DNA from: Aegilops tauschii subsp. strangulata
Lineage: Eukaryota; Streptophyta; Magnoliopsida; Poales; Poaceae
DNA length: 64,000 nucleotides
Assembly (NCBI RefSeq): GCF_002575655.3
Contig: NC_053037.3
Span: forward strand, 506,796,544-506,860,543
Direction of reading: 5' to 3'
The position numbers were made by a program, and so were the translations under genes. Shown here one piece after another: positions 34,900 through 46,100 of this stretch. The stretch's first letter is position 1. Each line of letters starts with the position of its first letter. Below the pieces are notes generated by a model. That model worked only from the letters and a program-made list of their open reading frames with translations, searched no databases and was not told the DNA's origin.

Positions 34900-35720
34900 C
34901 ACAATAACCATGGGCTAATATTTACTGCAGTGACACTGGGCCTCCTACTGGCCGTAGAAACAGTGGGCCTTCTACGGGCCATAGAAACAATGGGCCTTCT
35001 ACGGGCCGTAGAAACAATGGGCCTTCTGCGGGCCGTATTATCAATGGGCCTTATACGGGCCGTATGATCGATTGGCCAAACATGGGCCAAACAGACCGCA
35101 TTATGGCCGTAAACGGGCTAGAGTTGGAATCGTCCGTTCATGGGCCGACCATAATGGGCCATCGTTAATAGGCCGTATTTGATGACGCTATGAAAACGGC
35201 CCAACGTATTAACGGACCACAAATGGGCCGACTGTAACCACGGGCTGAATTTGGCCCACAAGCAGAAAATGACAGTAACGGGCCGTAAGTAAACGAATGA
35301 TGGAAATGAGCCCAAGAATAAATGGGCTCTGAGAAGGACAAAAGATAACATGGGCTGGAAACGGCCCAACGGAATAACGGGCCGTTAATGGGTATAAAGT
35401 GATACACTGTTCATTACGGGCCAGTTTCACCACGGGCCGTTAATGGGTGTAAAGTGATACACTGTTCATTACGGGCCAGTTTCACCACGGGCCGTTAATA
35501 GGCCAAGAGTTACATAGGGCCTCATATGGGCCGAAAGACGTCATGGGCCATACATGGGCCAGAAGTGAAAACGGGCTGGAATCATATTGGATGGCCCAGA
35601 TGACGCTACTGGGCCTAGTTCGGATAGGGCGTAACGGGCCTTGGGTTAGCGGGCTGTAAATGGGCTATATGCGAATAGGCCGTTAACAGGCTTTCCATGG
35701 GCCGGCCCGCCACCTTTTGA
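34900..35720. repeat. Dense GGGCC array near the right end of the CACTA
   Basis: More than 30 TGGGCC, GGGCCGT or GGCCCA words within about 800 bp, in both orientations, including CTTCTACGGGCCGTAGAAAC tandem units at 34970-35040 and a duplicated segment (TAATGGGTATAAAGTGATAC and TAATGGGTGTAAAGTGATAC) at 35387-35500. TGGGC(C/T) is the plant site II motif bound by TCP factors. In CACTA biology such arrays would be transposase-binding sites. Both readings are inference. Confidence 0.7.
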
Positions 35721-36198
35721 CCAAGTCAAACGGGCCGGCCTTTTCACAGGAATGGGCCTCTGTTGGGCCGTGCCACGTGTCGACGTATCATTGGCGCCTT
35801 CTGTCCAATGAGTGGATGACATCTATCCCAACGATGAGCCGACACATGTTTCCTCCAGCCAATGATGATTTTACACGTGGAAAATCCCCATTGGTCGGGG
35901 CTGTTAACGGGTTATCGGATCCAAAACCCGACCCGATACCTTAACGGCGTTCCGTTACGGTGGATGCCATGTGTCGGTCACCCTTGACGAAAGCACTTCT
36001 GTGATGCGTGATTTATCGTCATGGAAGTGCACACTTCCGTGATGATAATTTTGGTAAGGTCATGGAACACTTCTACGACAGCACAGGTATGACTATCTTG
36101 ATTCTGTCATAAAATCGTCATGGATGTACATGCATGACAAAAAACGCGACCTACTGTGACAAACACGTATCATCACGGAAGTGTATTTTTTTGTAGTG
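35721..36198. repeat. Right subterminal region and terminus of the 24-kb CACTA
   Basis: Ends TTTTTTTGTAGTG. Contains repeated ACTTC(C/T)GTGATGA and CGTCATGGA words matching the left end, and a CACGTG/CCACGTGT-rich stretch at 35770-35880. Confidence 0.8.
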
Positions 36199-36338
36199 TT
36201 GGTCTGGGCCGCTTCATCCAACAATACCGCCGAATCAAAATAAGACATTGGTGATAAGTAGTATGATGATCACTGCCCACAACTCTTTGTGTTCTACTCG
36301 TGCATATCATCTACGCATAGACTTGGCTCTGATGCCAC
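36199..36338 (-). other. Copia 5' leader, LTR-proximal part, with primer binding site
   Basis: 36202-36320 continues the leader broken at 12124. 36321-36338 reversed reads GTGGCATCAGAGCCAAGT, complementary to initiator tRNA-Met apart from a changed base (TGGTATCAGAGC is usual), and it abuts the 5' LTR. This settles that 36339-38076 is the 5' LTR of the element at 5287. Confidence 0.88.
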
Positions 36339-38076
36339 TGATGGGGAACGTAGCAGGCAATTTCAAAAAAAATCCTATGCTCACGCAAGATCTGAGGGGG
36401 TGAGTGTGTCCACGTACCCTCGTAGACCGAAAGCAGAAGCGTTTGACAACGCGGTTGATGTAGTCGAACTTCTTCTCATTCCGACCGATCAAGTACCGAA
36501 CGTACGACACCTCCGAGTTCTGCACACGTTTAGCTCGATGACGTCCCTCGAACTCTTGATTAAGCAAAGTGTCGAGGGAGAGTTCCGTCCGAACAATGGC
36601 ATGGTGACGGTGATGTTTAAGTGATCCGCGCAGGGCTTCGTCTAAGCACTACGTGAATATGATCGGAGGCGTAAACTATGGAGGGGGGCGCTGCACACGG
36701 CTAACAATGTTTGCTGTGTGTTCTAGGCGCCCCTTCCCCAGATATATATAGGTGGGAGGGGGAGGGGGACAGCCATGGGGCGCCCCAAGTAGGAGGAATC
36801 CTATTTGGGGGCCTTGTCCAATTCGCCCCCCTTACCATCTTTTCCGGAGAGGGAAGGAAAGGGAAGAGAGGAGGGAAGGAAGGGGAGGCCGAATTGCCTC
36901 CCCTTCCTTCACTCTTCCCCTTTTCCTTTCCCCTTCCTATTCGGCCAGCAAGGGGGGCGCAACAGCCCATGCTGGCTGCTGCGTTTCCCCTCTTGGCCCA
37001 ATAGGCCCATATAGTTTGCCGGGGTAGCCCGGAACCCCTTCCGGTGACCCGATACGTACTTGGTACCCCCAGAACACTTCCGGTGTACAAATACTATCGT
37101 CCTATATATGAATCTTTACCTCTCGACCATTTCGAGACTCCTCGTCATGTCCGTGATCTCATCCGGAACTCCGAACAACATTCGGTCACCAAATCACATA
37201 ACTCATATAATACAAAATTGTCATCGAACGTTAAGAGTGCGGACCCTACGGGTTCGAGAACTATGTAGACATGACCGGGACACGTCTCCGGTCAATAACC
37301 AACAGCGGAACCTAGATGCTCATATTGGTTCCTACATATTATACGAAGATCTTTATCGGTCGTACCGCAATGACAACATACGTTATTCCCTTTGTCATCA
37401 GTATGTTACTTGCCCGAGATTCGATCGTCGGTATCTTCATACCAAGTTCAATCTCGTTATCGGCAAGTCTCTTTACTTGTTCCGTAATGCATCATCCCGT
37501 AACTAACTCAATAGTCACATTGCTTGGAAGGCTTATCATGATGTGCATTATCGAGAGGGCTCAGAGATACCTCTCCGATACTCGGAGTGACAAATCCTAA
37601 CCTCGATCTATGCCAACCAACCAAACACCTTCGGAGATACCTGTAGAGCATATTTATAATCACCCAGTTACGTTGTGACGTTTGATAGCACACAAGGTAT
37701 TCCTCCGGTATCCGGGATTTGCATAATCTCGTAGTCAAAGGAATATGTATAAGTCATGAAGAAAGCAATAGCAATAAAACTTAACGATCATTATGCTAAG
37801 CTAACGGATGGGTCTTGTCCATCGAAATCATTCTTGTAATGATGTGATACCGTTCATCAAATGACAACACATGTCTATGGTTAGGAAAGTTAACCATCTA
37901 TGATTAACGAGCAAGTCTAGTAGAGGCTTACTAGGGACACGGTGTTTTCTCTATGTATCCACACATGTATCAAGTTTCCAGTTAATACAATTCTAGCATG
38001 AATAATAAACATTTATCATGAAATAAGGAAATATAAATAACAACTTTATTATTGCCTCTAGGGCATATTTCCTTCA
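36339..38076 (-). mobile_element. Copia 5' LTR
   Basis: 1738 bp, TGATGGGGAACGTAGCA to GGGCATATTTCCTTCA on the plus strand. A minus-strand TATA box (TATATATA) lies at about 36742-36750. Compared with the 3' LTR it lacks about 23 bp after CGCAAGATCT. It is followed by the AAAAG duplication. Confidence 0.93.
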
Positions 38077-38179
38077 AAAAGAGTCGGTGTGTTTTCTTTG
38101 CTCTTGTCCGATCATATTTTAGCATAGACCACTAGTTCATTTTGCTCATGATGAATGCTTGCAAATCTTAATCTTCTAG

Positions 38180-39022
38180 GAGGTGTTCTTGTCGAACATG
38201 ATCAATGGCAATGAAGATCCGATCGAAATAGAGAATGAATTGGAGGCCACCACCTCATTTGAGGTGGGGACAACAACCGATCCCAACCCGAGCAAGAAGA
38301 AGAAGAAGACCAAGACGCCGAAGGCAAGAGGTCTGGCATTCTCCAGATTTGAGGACATATTGTTGGTCAAAGCTTGGTTGGCCACAACAATGGATCTAAT
38401 ATGCGGCACCGAGCAAAAGGGGAACACCTATTGGACGAAGATCTGGAAGGAGTATCACAAGCAAAATGAGTATCTGGAGCCGCATCCTATCGTCACCACA
38501 TGTGATGTGGCATCTCTCCAACATCATTGGGGGGTCATTCAAGGGGAAGTGAACAAGTACGTCGGCTACTACTCACAAGTGACCAAACGACCTCAAAGTG
38601 GGATGGGAGTCGCAACTCACGTAAGCTCAATTGCCTCATCTTATTGTCCATTGCATATGCTTTTTGTGTTTGAATTCTTGTGCTCATACATATGTTGTTT
38701 GCTAGACGGCGGTGGCATCCACTTTGTATCACGAGGTGGAGAAGAAGCTATTTGCTTTTAGCCATTATTGGGTCATATTGAATGGCAAGCCAAAGTGGAA
38801 CTAACTTGTGGCCGACCTCAAGTCCGGCAAGAAGAGGAATGATGGCTCAAGCTCAAACCAATCAATTGGGTTGGACGATGTTGTCGTGCTGAATGGAAAA
38901 GCCACCGTGCCAAATGACAACCGCCAAGTCATGGGAAACAAGTGGGAGAAGGCACGTGATGCCTGTGATGCCGTGGCTACTAAAATGTCATTCACATGGA
39001 CGACATTTTTTCCACCATGAAG
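38180..39022 (+). pseudogene. Myb/SANT-like gene, exons 2 and 3, truncated
   Basis: Exon 2 is 38180-38620 (147 codons, frame open): acidic start (GNEDPIEIENELE), a KKKKKTKTPK basic run, then the SANT-like domain with FSRFEDILLVKAWLATTMD, YWTKIWKEYH and LQHHWGVIQGEVNKY. A GT-AG intron of 85 bp (38621-38705) is followed by exon 3, which keeps frame (TAVASTLYHEVEKKLFAFSH) but has a TAA after GKPKWN, and continues with GNKWEKARDACDAV, as in NAM-associated C-terminal regions. Exon 3 is cut at about 39022 by the Gypsy array. Exon 1 lies on the other side of the Copia element (4801-5286). Related genes occur as ORF1 of PIF/Harbinger elements and as many host copies. Confidence 0.7.
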
Positions 39023-40445
39023 GCTTGCTGAAACTGATCCCAAGTGACATTGGCTATAGGGAAAGTGGTTGTGTAATTCTCCCAGTATGATGCTGCTGGT
39101 CCATCCAATTGATGTGTGGAAAAAGTGCACCTTCTCAGCATCCGTGCAACCTGCGGTGGTCAACTCCCTTCCAATACGGCGTAGCCAATCATCAGCAACT
39201 ATCGGCTCGGTGCTACTGGAAAACACCGGCGGCTGCAACCTCAAAAAACGGGCTAAGTTGTCAACTGGAGGTGGTGGAGGTGGGTTGTTGTTGTCTTGGT
39301 TCTGAACTAACAATTGCATCAAGGCATTCTGCTGCTGGATTAACTGAGTGAGCTCCGGTGGGAAGGCAAATCCGGTATCACGTCTCGGAGGCATCTGATG
39401 GGTTTAGAGGGAAGAGATTTAGAACAGAATGAGGTCTAGTGAGAAAGCACTACCCATATGCACATGAGACAAACACAATCATATCATATCACTCAATCAA
39501 TCAAGCAAGGGCATACAAACGGTCTAACTATCGTTACAGTGCTCAGCTACTACTATATACATGGGGGGATACTACTAGTCATATTGGGGTCATCTAGAAA
39601 TTTTGATCGGTGGAAGATTCCATGATATCTGCCCCAGCTTCGTCTTCATAATCATCATCACTTCTGTCGGGGTCGGAGTCGGTGTCGTCGATGATGATGT
39701 AGTCTTCGGAACGAATCTCCTTGGGTTCGTCGTCTTCTCCTCCTGGCGCGGGATCTCCCATGGATACTCCGATCTTCTTTATCAGGTCGTCATTCTTCTC
39801 CAATAGTATTGCGATTTCCTCCTCATATCTGTCGCGCGTAGACTTAAGTTCCTCTTCTAGCTCCGTGATCCTGGTCATTGCCTTCTTCAGATCCATCATG
39901 CCTGCGCACATCTGGTTCTCCTAGCATCGAATGTGCTGGTTTAACTCCTGGATGAAAGCTGCAATGGACATGTCCTTCCTGGTGCTAATCATCTCCCATT
40001 GCTCATCTCGGCGCCCACATATCTGGTAGATAGTGTCCTTCAGCTCCTGTTTATAGACTTCTCCAATGCGTACCATAGGAATGTGGGCTGCCATGCTCTT
40101 GCCTAAACTCCAGGTGGGTGCATCGAAGGAAAACTCTATGGGCTCAGTGACTGGCGTGAATGTCCTTCCTGGAATATGAACTCGAACACTCCAACGCTCC
40201 TCTTCTGGTAAAGTGGCGGTGTAGGTCCCGGTGAGGCTTGGTATTCCGATGTTCAGGTACCTAGTGACCTCCTTCAAGTGTCGACCAAAGGGTGTGTCTT
40301 CATCCGGTTGTGCAAACTTGTTCCTTGAATCCGCCATCCTAAAGAGTGGAAAAATGGAGAGAAGTCAGAAATGAGTAGAGAAGAGTGACCTGTGGCTTGT
40401 CTTAGTGGTCGTGTCCTACAGTCAGCGTGTGCTCTGATACCATCT
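39023..40445 (-). pseudogene. Partial second internal region: pre-gag ORF and start of gag
   Basis: A pre-gag ORF from ATG 40337 to a stop at 39594, interrupted once by TAG at 39921-39923; the paralogous copy at 48030 has CAG there, so the change is C to T. Next, gag starts at ATG 39394 (MPPRRDTGFAFPPELTQLIQ) and matches the gag at 47507 down to about 39023, where the element ends. The apparent ORF continuing to 38801 is a chance fusion with the reverse strand of the SANT-like exon. A primer binding site (TGGTATCAGAGC on the minus strand) is at 40431-40442. Confidence 0.85.
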
Positions 40446-43105
40446 TGTAGCGACCCGACCTCAGACGGTCAAGTCTCTGTGCTTCAGTGTCATCCCTCGA
40501 TCGGTAATGCTGACACACACAATACTCGAAGGGTTTATAACAGAGTAGCAATCACACACTTATTACATCGATAGTCTCCAAAGATAACTTATTACAATAA
40601 ATATGGCTTAAGGCCATCTAAATAAGATAACATCGGAAGGCTTGGAAGATAAAGTGAGTCCATCAACTCCAACGACATAGCTCAGTGCACGACAATGGCC
40701 TAGTGAACCTTACTCATCGTCTGAAGTCTGCAACATAATACGTTGCAGCCCGAAAATGGGTCAGCACATGGAATATGCTGGCAATATAACACAGTAGAGC
40801 AAAGAACAGATAAATACTATCACTACATGCATATATGGCTGGTGGAGGCTGTAATGGTTAATATGTTTTGCGAAAAGCCAATTTTTTCCTACAACAAAGG
40901 AATAAATTTTATTTAACTATCATGGTAGTTGAAACATTGAGAATGGTACCCCCATCTCAATCCCAATTAAAAGTAATTGACAACCCAACAAAATTAATTT
41001 AGAGTGATGAGATACAATAGGATAGCCCAAGTACTAGATACTCAAGATGTCCATAACCGGGGACACGGCTAACCATGATTAGATTGTACACTCTGCAGAG
41101 GTTTGCGCACTTTTCCCCATAAGACTCGATCTCCTCCGTTGGATTTCTCGCACTACATGGTGTTTGAGAAACGGATGACCGAGACACAGTCTTTCAGAAA
41201 CATTAACTCTTTACTCCGGGTGGACCGGTATACCTACTTTCCCCTACATCTGCTAGTCCACCTCTTCAAGAGGTCATGTAGCATACTCAACTATGCCAGA
41301 GCCCATAATGGCTTGTGGTTGCACATGGAAGTTTCTAGCATGAAATATCTCACGATGCCTTTGAGCCTGGGTGGCAGACCGTAGGAGGATCACACGGTAT
41401 ATCCCTGGGATCTTCTAGGACAACACAGGATTCCCCAGGTGCCCAAAAGAAGCAATCCACCCAGATGTGTATTAAAGTTGCCACCTTATGTTGAACCATT
41501 AAATAACAATCTCACATCTGTCATGGATTCACTCACAAAAACCACGTCTACGAGCATAGCATAGCAATAATAGCATACGTAGAAGTAACTCCCAAGGTTT
41601 GATAATAAACAGGGCAATAGGTTCTACCTCATCATCTACTTCCCAATACCCACAAGTTAATCACATCCTAATCATGCAGTGTTTGAGGATTGGAACTAAT
41701 GCATAAAAACTGGGTATGAAAAGGGTATGATCAATGTGTTACTTGCCTTGCTGACGGTCTGCAAAACCTAGAGACTCGTAGTAGCACGCTTCGCACTCCG
41801 GGAATTCTATCGCAAACAAACAATAGCATACATAAGCAATCAATCATAGATGCATGGTTAAAACTTAAATAAAGAGATCGAATCTGAAAACGCAACTGAA
41901 GAGATTCGATTTGCAAAAAGAATCAAATCAAACGGAGCAATGAAACTCAAACTACGAAAGAAACAAGATCCGTTTACTAATCTGGACTAAAGTCAAATTT
42001 TACAGTACCAAAATCCTGTTCAAGTTGGTTAAACATAAAGAGGGCTTCGAGATGAAGATCTAGGCGCTTGAATCGCCTCATTCCGATAAACGAGCGAAAA
42101 GATAAACTAAAACGAAAATCGGGTCAGAAATCGCGATCGAAAATAATCGCGAAAAACCCTGGAAAAGAAGTGACGAACAGGCTAACGAACGAACGTTCGC
42201 TGTCTGTAACTAACGGGTGAACGACGTTCGTTAAAATCAAACGTACAGACGAACTTCCGCAATTTAACCGAACCAAGATAATCCGAACCGATCTATTTTT
42301 AAAGAAAACAGATCTAGGGTTTAAAAAAACTGAACTTACCAAAAAAACGACGGTCAACTCGCGAAAATCGGCGGCGGCGGCTACCTCGGCGGCGGGATCT
42401 GACGGGGCGGCGACGCGACGGCAGCGGGCGGCGGCGAGTGGCGGCGGCGGCGGCTCGCGGATCGAGGCGGTGGAGCGGGCTGGCGGCTAGGGTTCGGGAG
42501 GCGCGGCGCGGCGGCTGGCGGGCTGCGGGGTCTTAGGCCCCCGGCTTATAAAGAGGCCGACCGGGTTGGTGTCCAGGTCGGACACGGCCCGGTAAGGCGG
42601 TTGCACCTTTTTTTGAAAAAATATATTCCGACGCGCAGAAAAACGAAGAAAAGAAGTACTAAACGGACTCCAAAAATCATGAAATAAATTTTCCCCGTCC
42701 TCTAAATATCTACCGGACAAGGTGGACATTTATTTAGGACTAATACAATTTTGAAAATTGCGTATTTTCCTAATTCAATTAAAATAGCAATAAAATCCAA
42801 ATAAAAATGTTTATTTGTTTTTAATATTTTTCCTCCAATATTTCATTATTTTGGGGAAGTCAGATTGTCCCCTCTCATATATTTTGATATGAAATATTTT
42901 CGGAGAGAAAAATAATTAAAACAAATGACCCTTGTTTCAATATTTGATAAAATTCAAATATGAAAACAATGAAATCCCCAACTCTCTCCGTGGGTCCTTG
43001 AGTTGCTTAGAATTTCTAGGATCGCAAAGCAAATATGCAAATGAAATATGGTATGCTTGAATGATCTATGTATAACATTCCAGATTGAAAATTTGGGATG
43101 TTACA
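40446..43105 (-). mobile_element. Gypsy LTR, complete, shared
   Basis: 2660 bp; on the minus strand it starts TGTAACATCCCAAATTTTC and ends GGTCGCTACA. TATA box CTTTATAAG at 42545-42553. A CGG-rich block (42362-42530) lies downstream of the TATA. The polypurine tract (minus strand, CTTAAGGGGGGTTGGGTT, 43106-43123) abuts it. ORFs inside, such as 41103-41384, are not conserved coding sequence. Confidence 0.9.
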
Positions 43106-46100
43106 AACCCAACCCCCCTTAAGATGAATCTCGCCCTCGAGATTCGGGTTGGCTAGAAAATAGGTGTGGGTGGTCTTTGCATAGATCATCCTCCCTTTCC
43201 CAGGTGGCTTCATCCTCGGTATGGTGGCTCCACTGGACTTTGCAGGACTTGATAACCTTGTTGCGAGTAACTCAGCTGGCAAATTCGAGAATCCTGACTG
43301 GTTTATCCTCATATGTCAAATCACTGTCTAACTAAATTGCTTCCACGGGCACTGTATCTCTTAGAGGAATATCGGCCATCTCAGCATGACACTTCTTCAA
43401 CTGGGAAACGTGAAACACATCATGAACTCCTGACAATACTTCAGGTAACTCCAATTTTTAGGCAACCTCTCCCATACGTTCCAAAACTCGGTATGGTCCT
43501 ACAAATCTCGGGGCTAACTTTCCTTTAACTCCAAAGCGTTTAACTCCTCGCAGAGGCGACACTCGCAGATATGCTCTGTCTCCGATTTCATAGACTACCT
43601 CCTTGCGTTTCGAGTCTGCATAACTCTTCTGCCTCGACTGAGCTACCTTCAGTCTATCTCGAATCAGCTTAACCTTCTCTTCTGATTCCTTAATCAAATC
43701 CGGTCCAAACAACTGATGGTCTCCAACTTCATCCCACATCAACGGTGTTCTGCACCTTCGTCCAGACAGGGCCTCGAACGGTGCCATCTTCAAACTGGCC
43801 TGGTAGCTATTATTGTACGAGAACTCTGCGTAGGGCAAATTGTCATCCCAGCTAGATCCATAATCCAGCGCACAAGCTCTCAACATATCCTCCAGAATCT
43901 GATTGACTCTCTCTGTCTATCCATCTATCTGCGGATGAAAGGCTGTACCGAACTCTAGCCTCGTACCCAAAGTCTGGTGCAACTGATGCCAAAACTTTGA
44001 AGTAAACTGTGTTCCTCTATCTGATACGATGGTCCTCGGAACTCCATGCAGACATACGATCCTGGTCATATATATCTTGGCCAACTTCGCACTTGTATAG
44101 CTGGTCTTCACTGGGATAGAGTGAGCCACTTTAGTCAAGCGATCAACTACTACCCAGATAGAATCATATCCCGATCGGGTCCTGGGCAATCCGGTGATGA
44201 AATCCATGCCAAGCTTATCCTACTTCCATTCGGGTATCGGCATAGGCTGCAGTAATCCTGCTGGCTTCTGATGTTCTTCCTTTACTCTCTGACATACATC
44301 ACATACGGCTACATACTCGGCAATATCCTTCTTCATACCAGTCCACCAGAAACGCTCCTTCAAATCCAAATACATCTTGGTGTTTCCGGGGTGAATTGAG
44401 TATGGTGAGTCATGAGCTTCTTGAAGTATCAGCTTCTTGATCTCTGCATTATTGGGCACATAAATGCGGTCCTCGAACCACAAGGTGTCATGCTCATCCT
44501 CACGAAAACCTTAGGCTTTTCCTTTGCTCATTCTCTCCTTTATCTCGGCAATTTCCTTGTCATCCTTCTGAGTTTCCCAAATCTTTCCCAACAATGTAGA
44601 CTGAACTTCCATAGCTGCAACAAAACCTCTAGGAACAATCTCCAAACGAAGTTCCCTGAGATCCTCGGCTAACTCCTTTGGCATCCCTCCGCTTACGAGG
44701 GTGTTAACGTAACTCTTACGGCTCAAGGCATGCGACATTGGCCTTTCCTGGAAGATAATGTAGCTTCATGTCATAATCCTTTATGAGTTCTAACCATCTC
44801 CTCTGCCTGAGGTTCAGCTCCTTCTGTGTGAAAATGTACTTCCAAATCTTGTGATCCGTGTACACATCACAACGGTTTCCAATAAGAAAGTGTCTCCAGG
44901 TCTTGAGCGCATGCACTACGGCTGCTAGTTCCAAATCATGAGTGGCATAATTTAACTCATGCGGTCGAAGTTGACGTGATGCATATGAAACAACTCTTCC
45001 GTCCTGCATAAGCACTCCTGCAAGTCCTAAGCGTGAAGCGTCGCAATACACTTGGAAATCCTTGCGTATATCCGGCAGAATCAGCACTGGGGTTGTAGTC
45101 AGACGTTTCTTCAACTCCTGGAAACTTGCTTCACATTCTTCAGTCCATTTGAACTTGGTGTCTTTCTTCAACAACTCCGTCATGGGCTTCGCAATCTTGG
45201 AAAATTCTCAATGAATCTCCGGTAATATCCCGCGAGTCCAAGAAACCTGCAGATCTCGCTAACTGAAGTGGGTGCCAACCACTCAGTGACTGACTGAACC
45301 TTGGTGGGGTCTACCGCTATACCTTCTCCTAATATAACATGTCCAAGGAATCCAACTTCCTTCAACCAAAACTCACACTTGCTAAACTTGGCATACAACA
45401 GATGTTCCCTGAGTTTCTCGAGAACTAAACGCAAATGCTCCTTGTGCTCCTCTTCATTCTTCGAGTATACCAATATATCATCTATGAACACCACAACAAA
45501 CTTATCCAAGAACTCCATGAACACTTTGTTCATCATACTCATGAAATAGGCAGGGGCATTAGTCAATCCAAATGACATAACCGTATACTCATACAGCCCG
45601 TACCTTGTGGTGAAAGCTGTCTTAGGTATATCCTTCTCCCGAATCTTCAACTGGTGGTATCCTGATCGCAGGTCGATCTTTGAAAACACTTTAGCTCCTT
45701 GCAGCTGGTCAAACAAATCATTGATCATCGGCAGTGGGTACTTGTTCTTGATCGTCACTTCATTCAATGCCCGATAATCAACAACCATCCTCAACGATCC
45801 ATCTTTCTTCTCAACCAAGAGCACTGGGGCTCCCCACGGTGATGAACTTCATCGGATGTAACCTTTCTCCAATAACTCCTTAATCTGCTTCTTAATCTCC
45901 TCCGGATCATTTGCGGGCATCCGGTATGGTCTCTTTGATATAGGCCCGGTGCCTGGCAATAGTTCTATTGAGAACTCAATGTTTCGATCCGGTGGCATGC
46001 CTGGTAATTCCTCTGGAAACACATCCGGGTAATCCTTCACAACAGGTACTTCCTCCTGAACAACTCCTGAGAGGGAATTTACTTGGGTTCTCCTTGACAT

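Larger units (their letters stand above)
12122..36201. mobile_element. 24-kb CACTA transposon inserted in the Copia leader
   Basis: The element is 12125-36198 (24,074 bp). The left end starts CACTAGTAAAAAAAGACACA and the right end, reversed, starts CACTACAAAAAAATACACTT; both continue with TCCGTGA. The 3-bp target duplication TTG is at 12122-12124 and 36199-36201. Subterminal sequence on both sides is rich in TTC(T/C)(A/G)TGA and CGTCATGG motifs. Inside are tandem repeats, MITEs, a Helitron and gene-like units at 18101-18646, 20-25.7 kb (minus) and 29-34.6 kb (plus). No TNPD or Ptta-type transposase is recognisable, so it looks non-autonomous. Similarity of the ends to Jorge-type wheat CACTA elements is from memory. 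Confidence 0.92.
5282..38081 (-). mobile_element. Copia retrotransposon (BARE1/WIS/Angela type), split by a CACTA element
   Basis: Minus-strand element from 5287 to 38076. The 3' LTR is 5287-7041 and the 5' LTR 36339-38076. The perfect 5-bp target duplication AAAAG lies at 5282-5286 and 38077-38081. The primer binding site is next to the 5' LTR and the polypurine tract next to the 3' LTR. Without the CACTA insert (12125-36198) and its extra TTG, the element is about 8.7 kb, the usual size for this family. It interrupts a SANT-like gene. The two LTRs look a few percent different by eye, with one indel of roughly 23 bp near 5350, so this is not a very recent insertion. Confidence 0.93.

Noticed and set aside
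38801..39394. A 197-residue minus-strand ORF starting like gag
   Set aside because: Only the first part (39394 to about 39023) is gag; the rest is the reverse strand of the SANT-like exon, so it is a chance fusion across an insertion border.
40446..43105. Short ORFs shared by both Gypsy LTRs, for example 41103-41384 and 49194-49475
   Set aside because: They are repeated only because the LTRs are repeated; lengths match by descent and there is no coding constraint visible between the copies.
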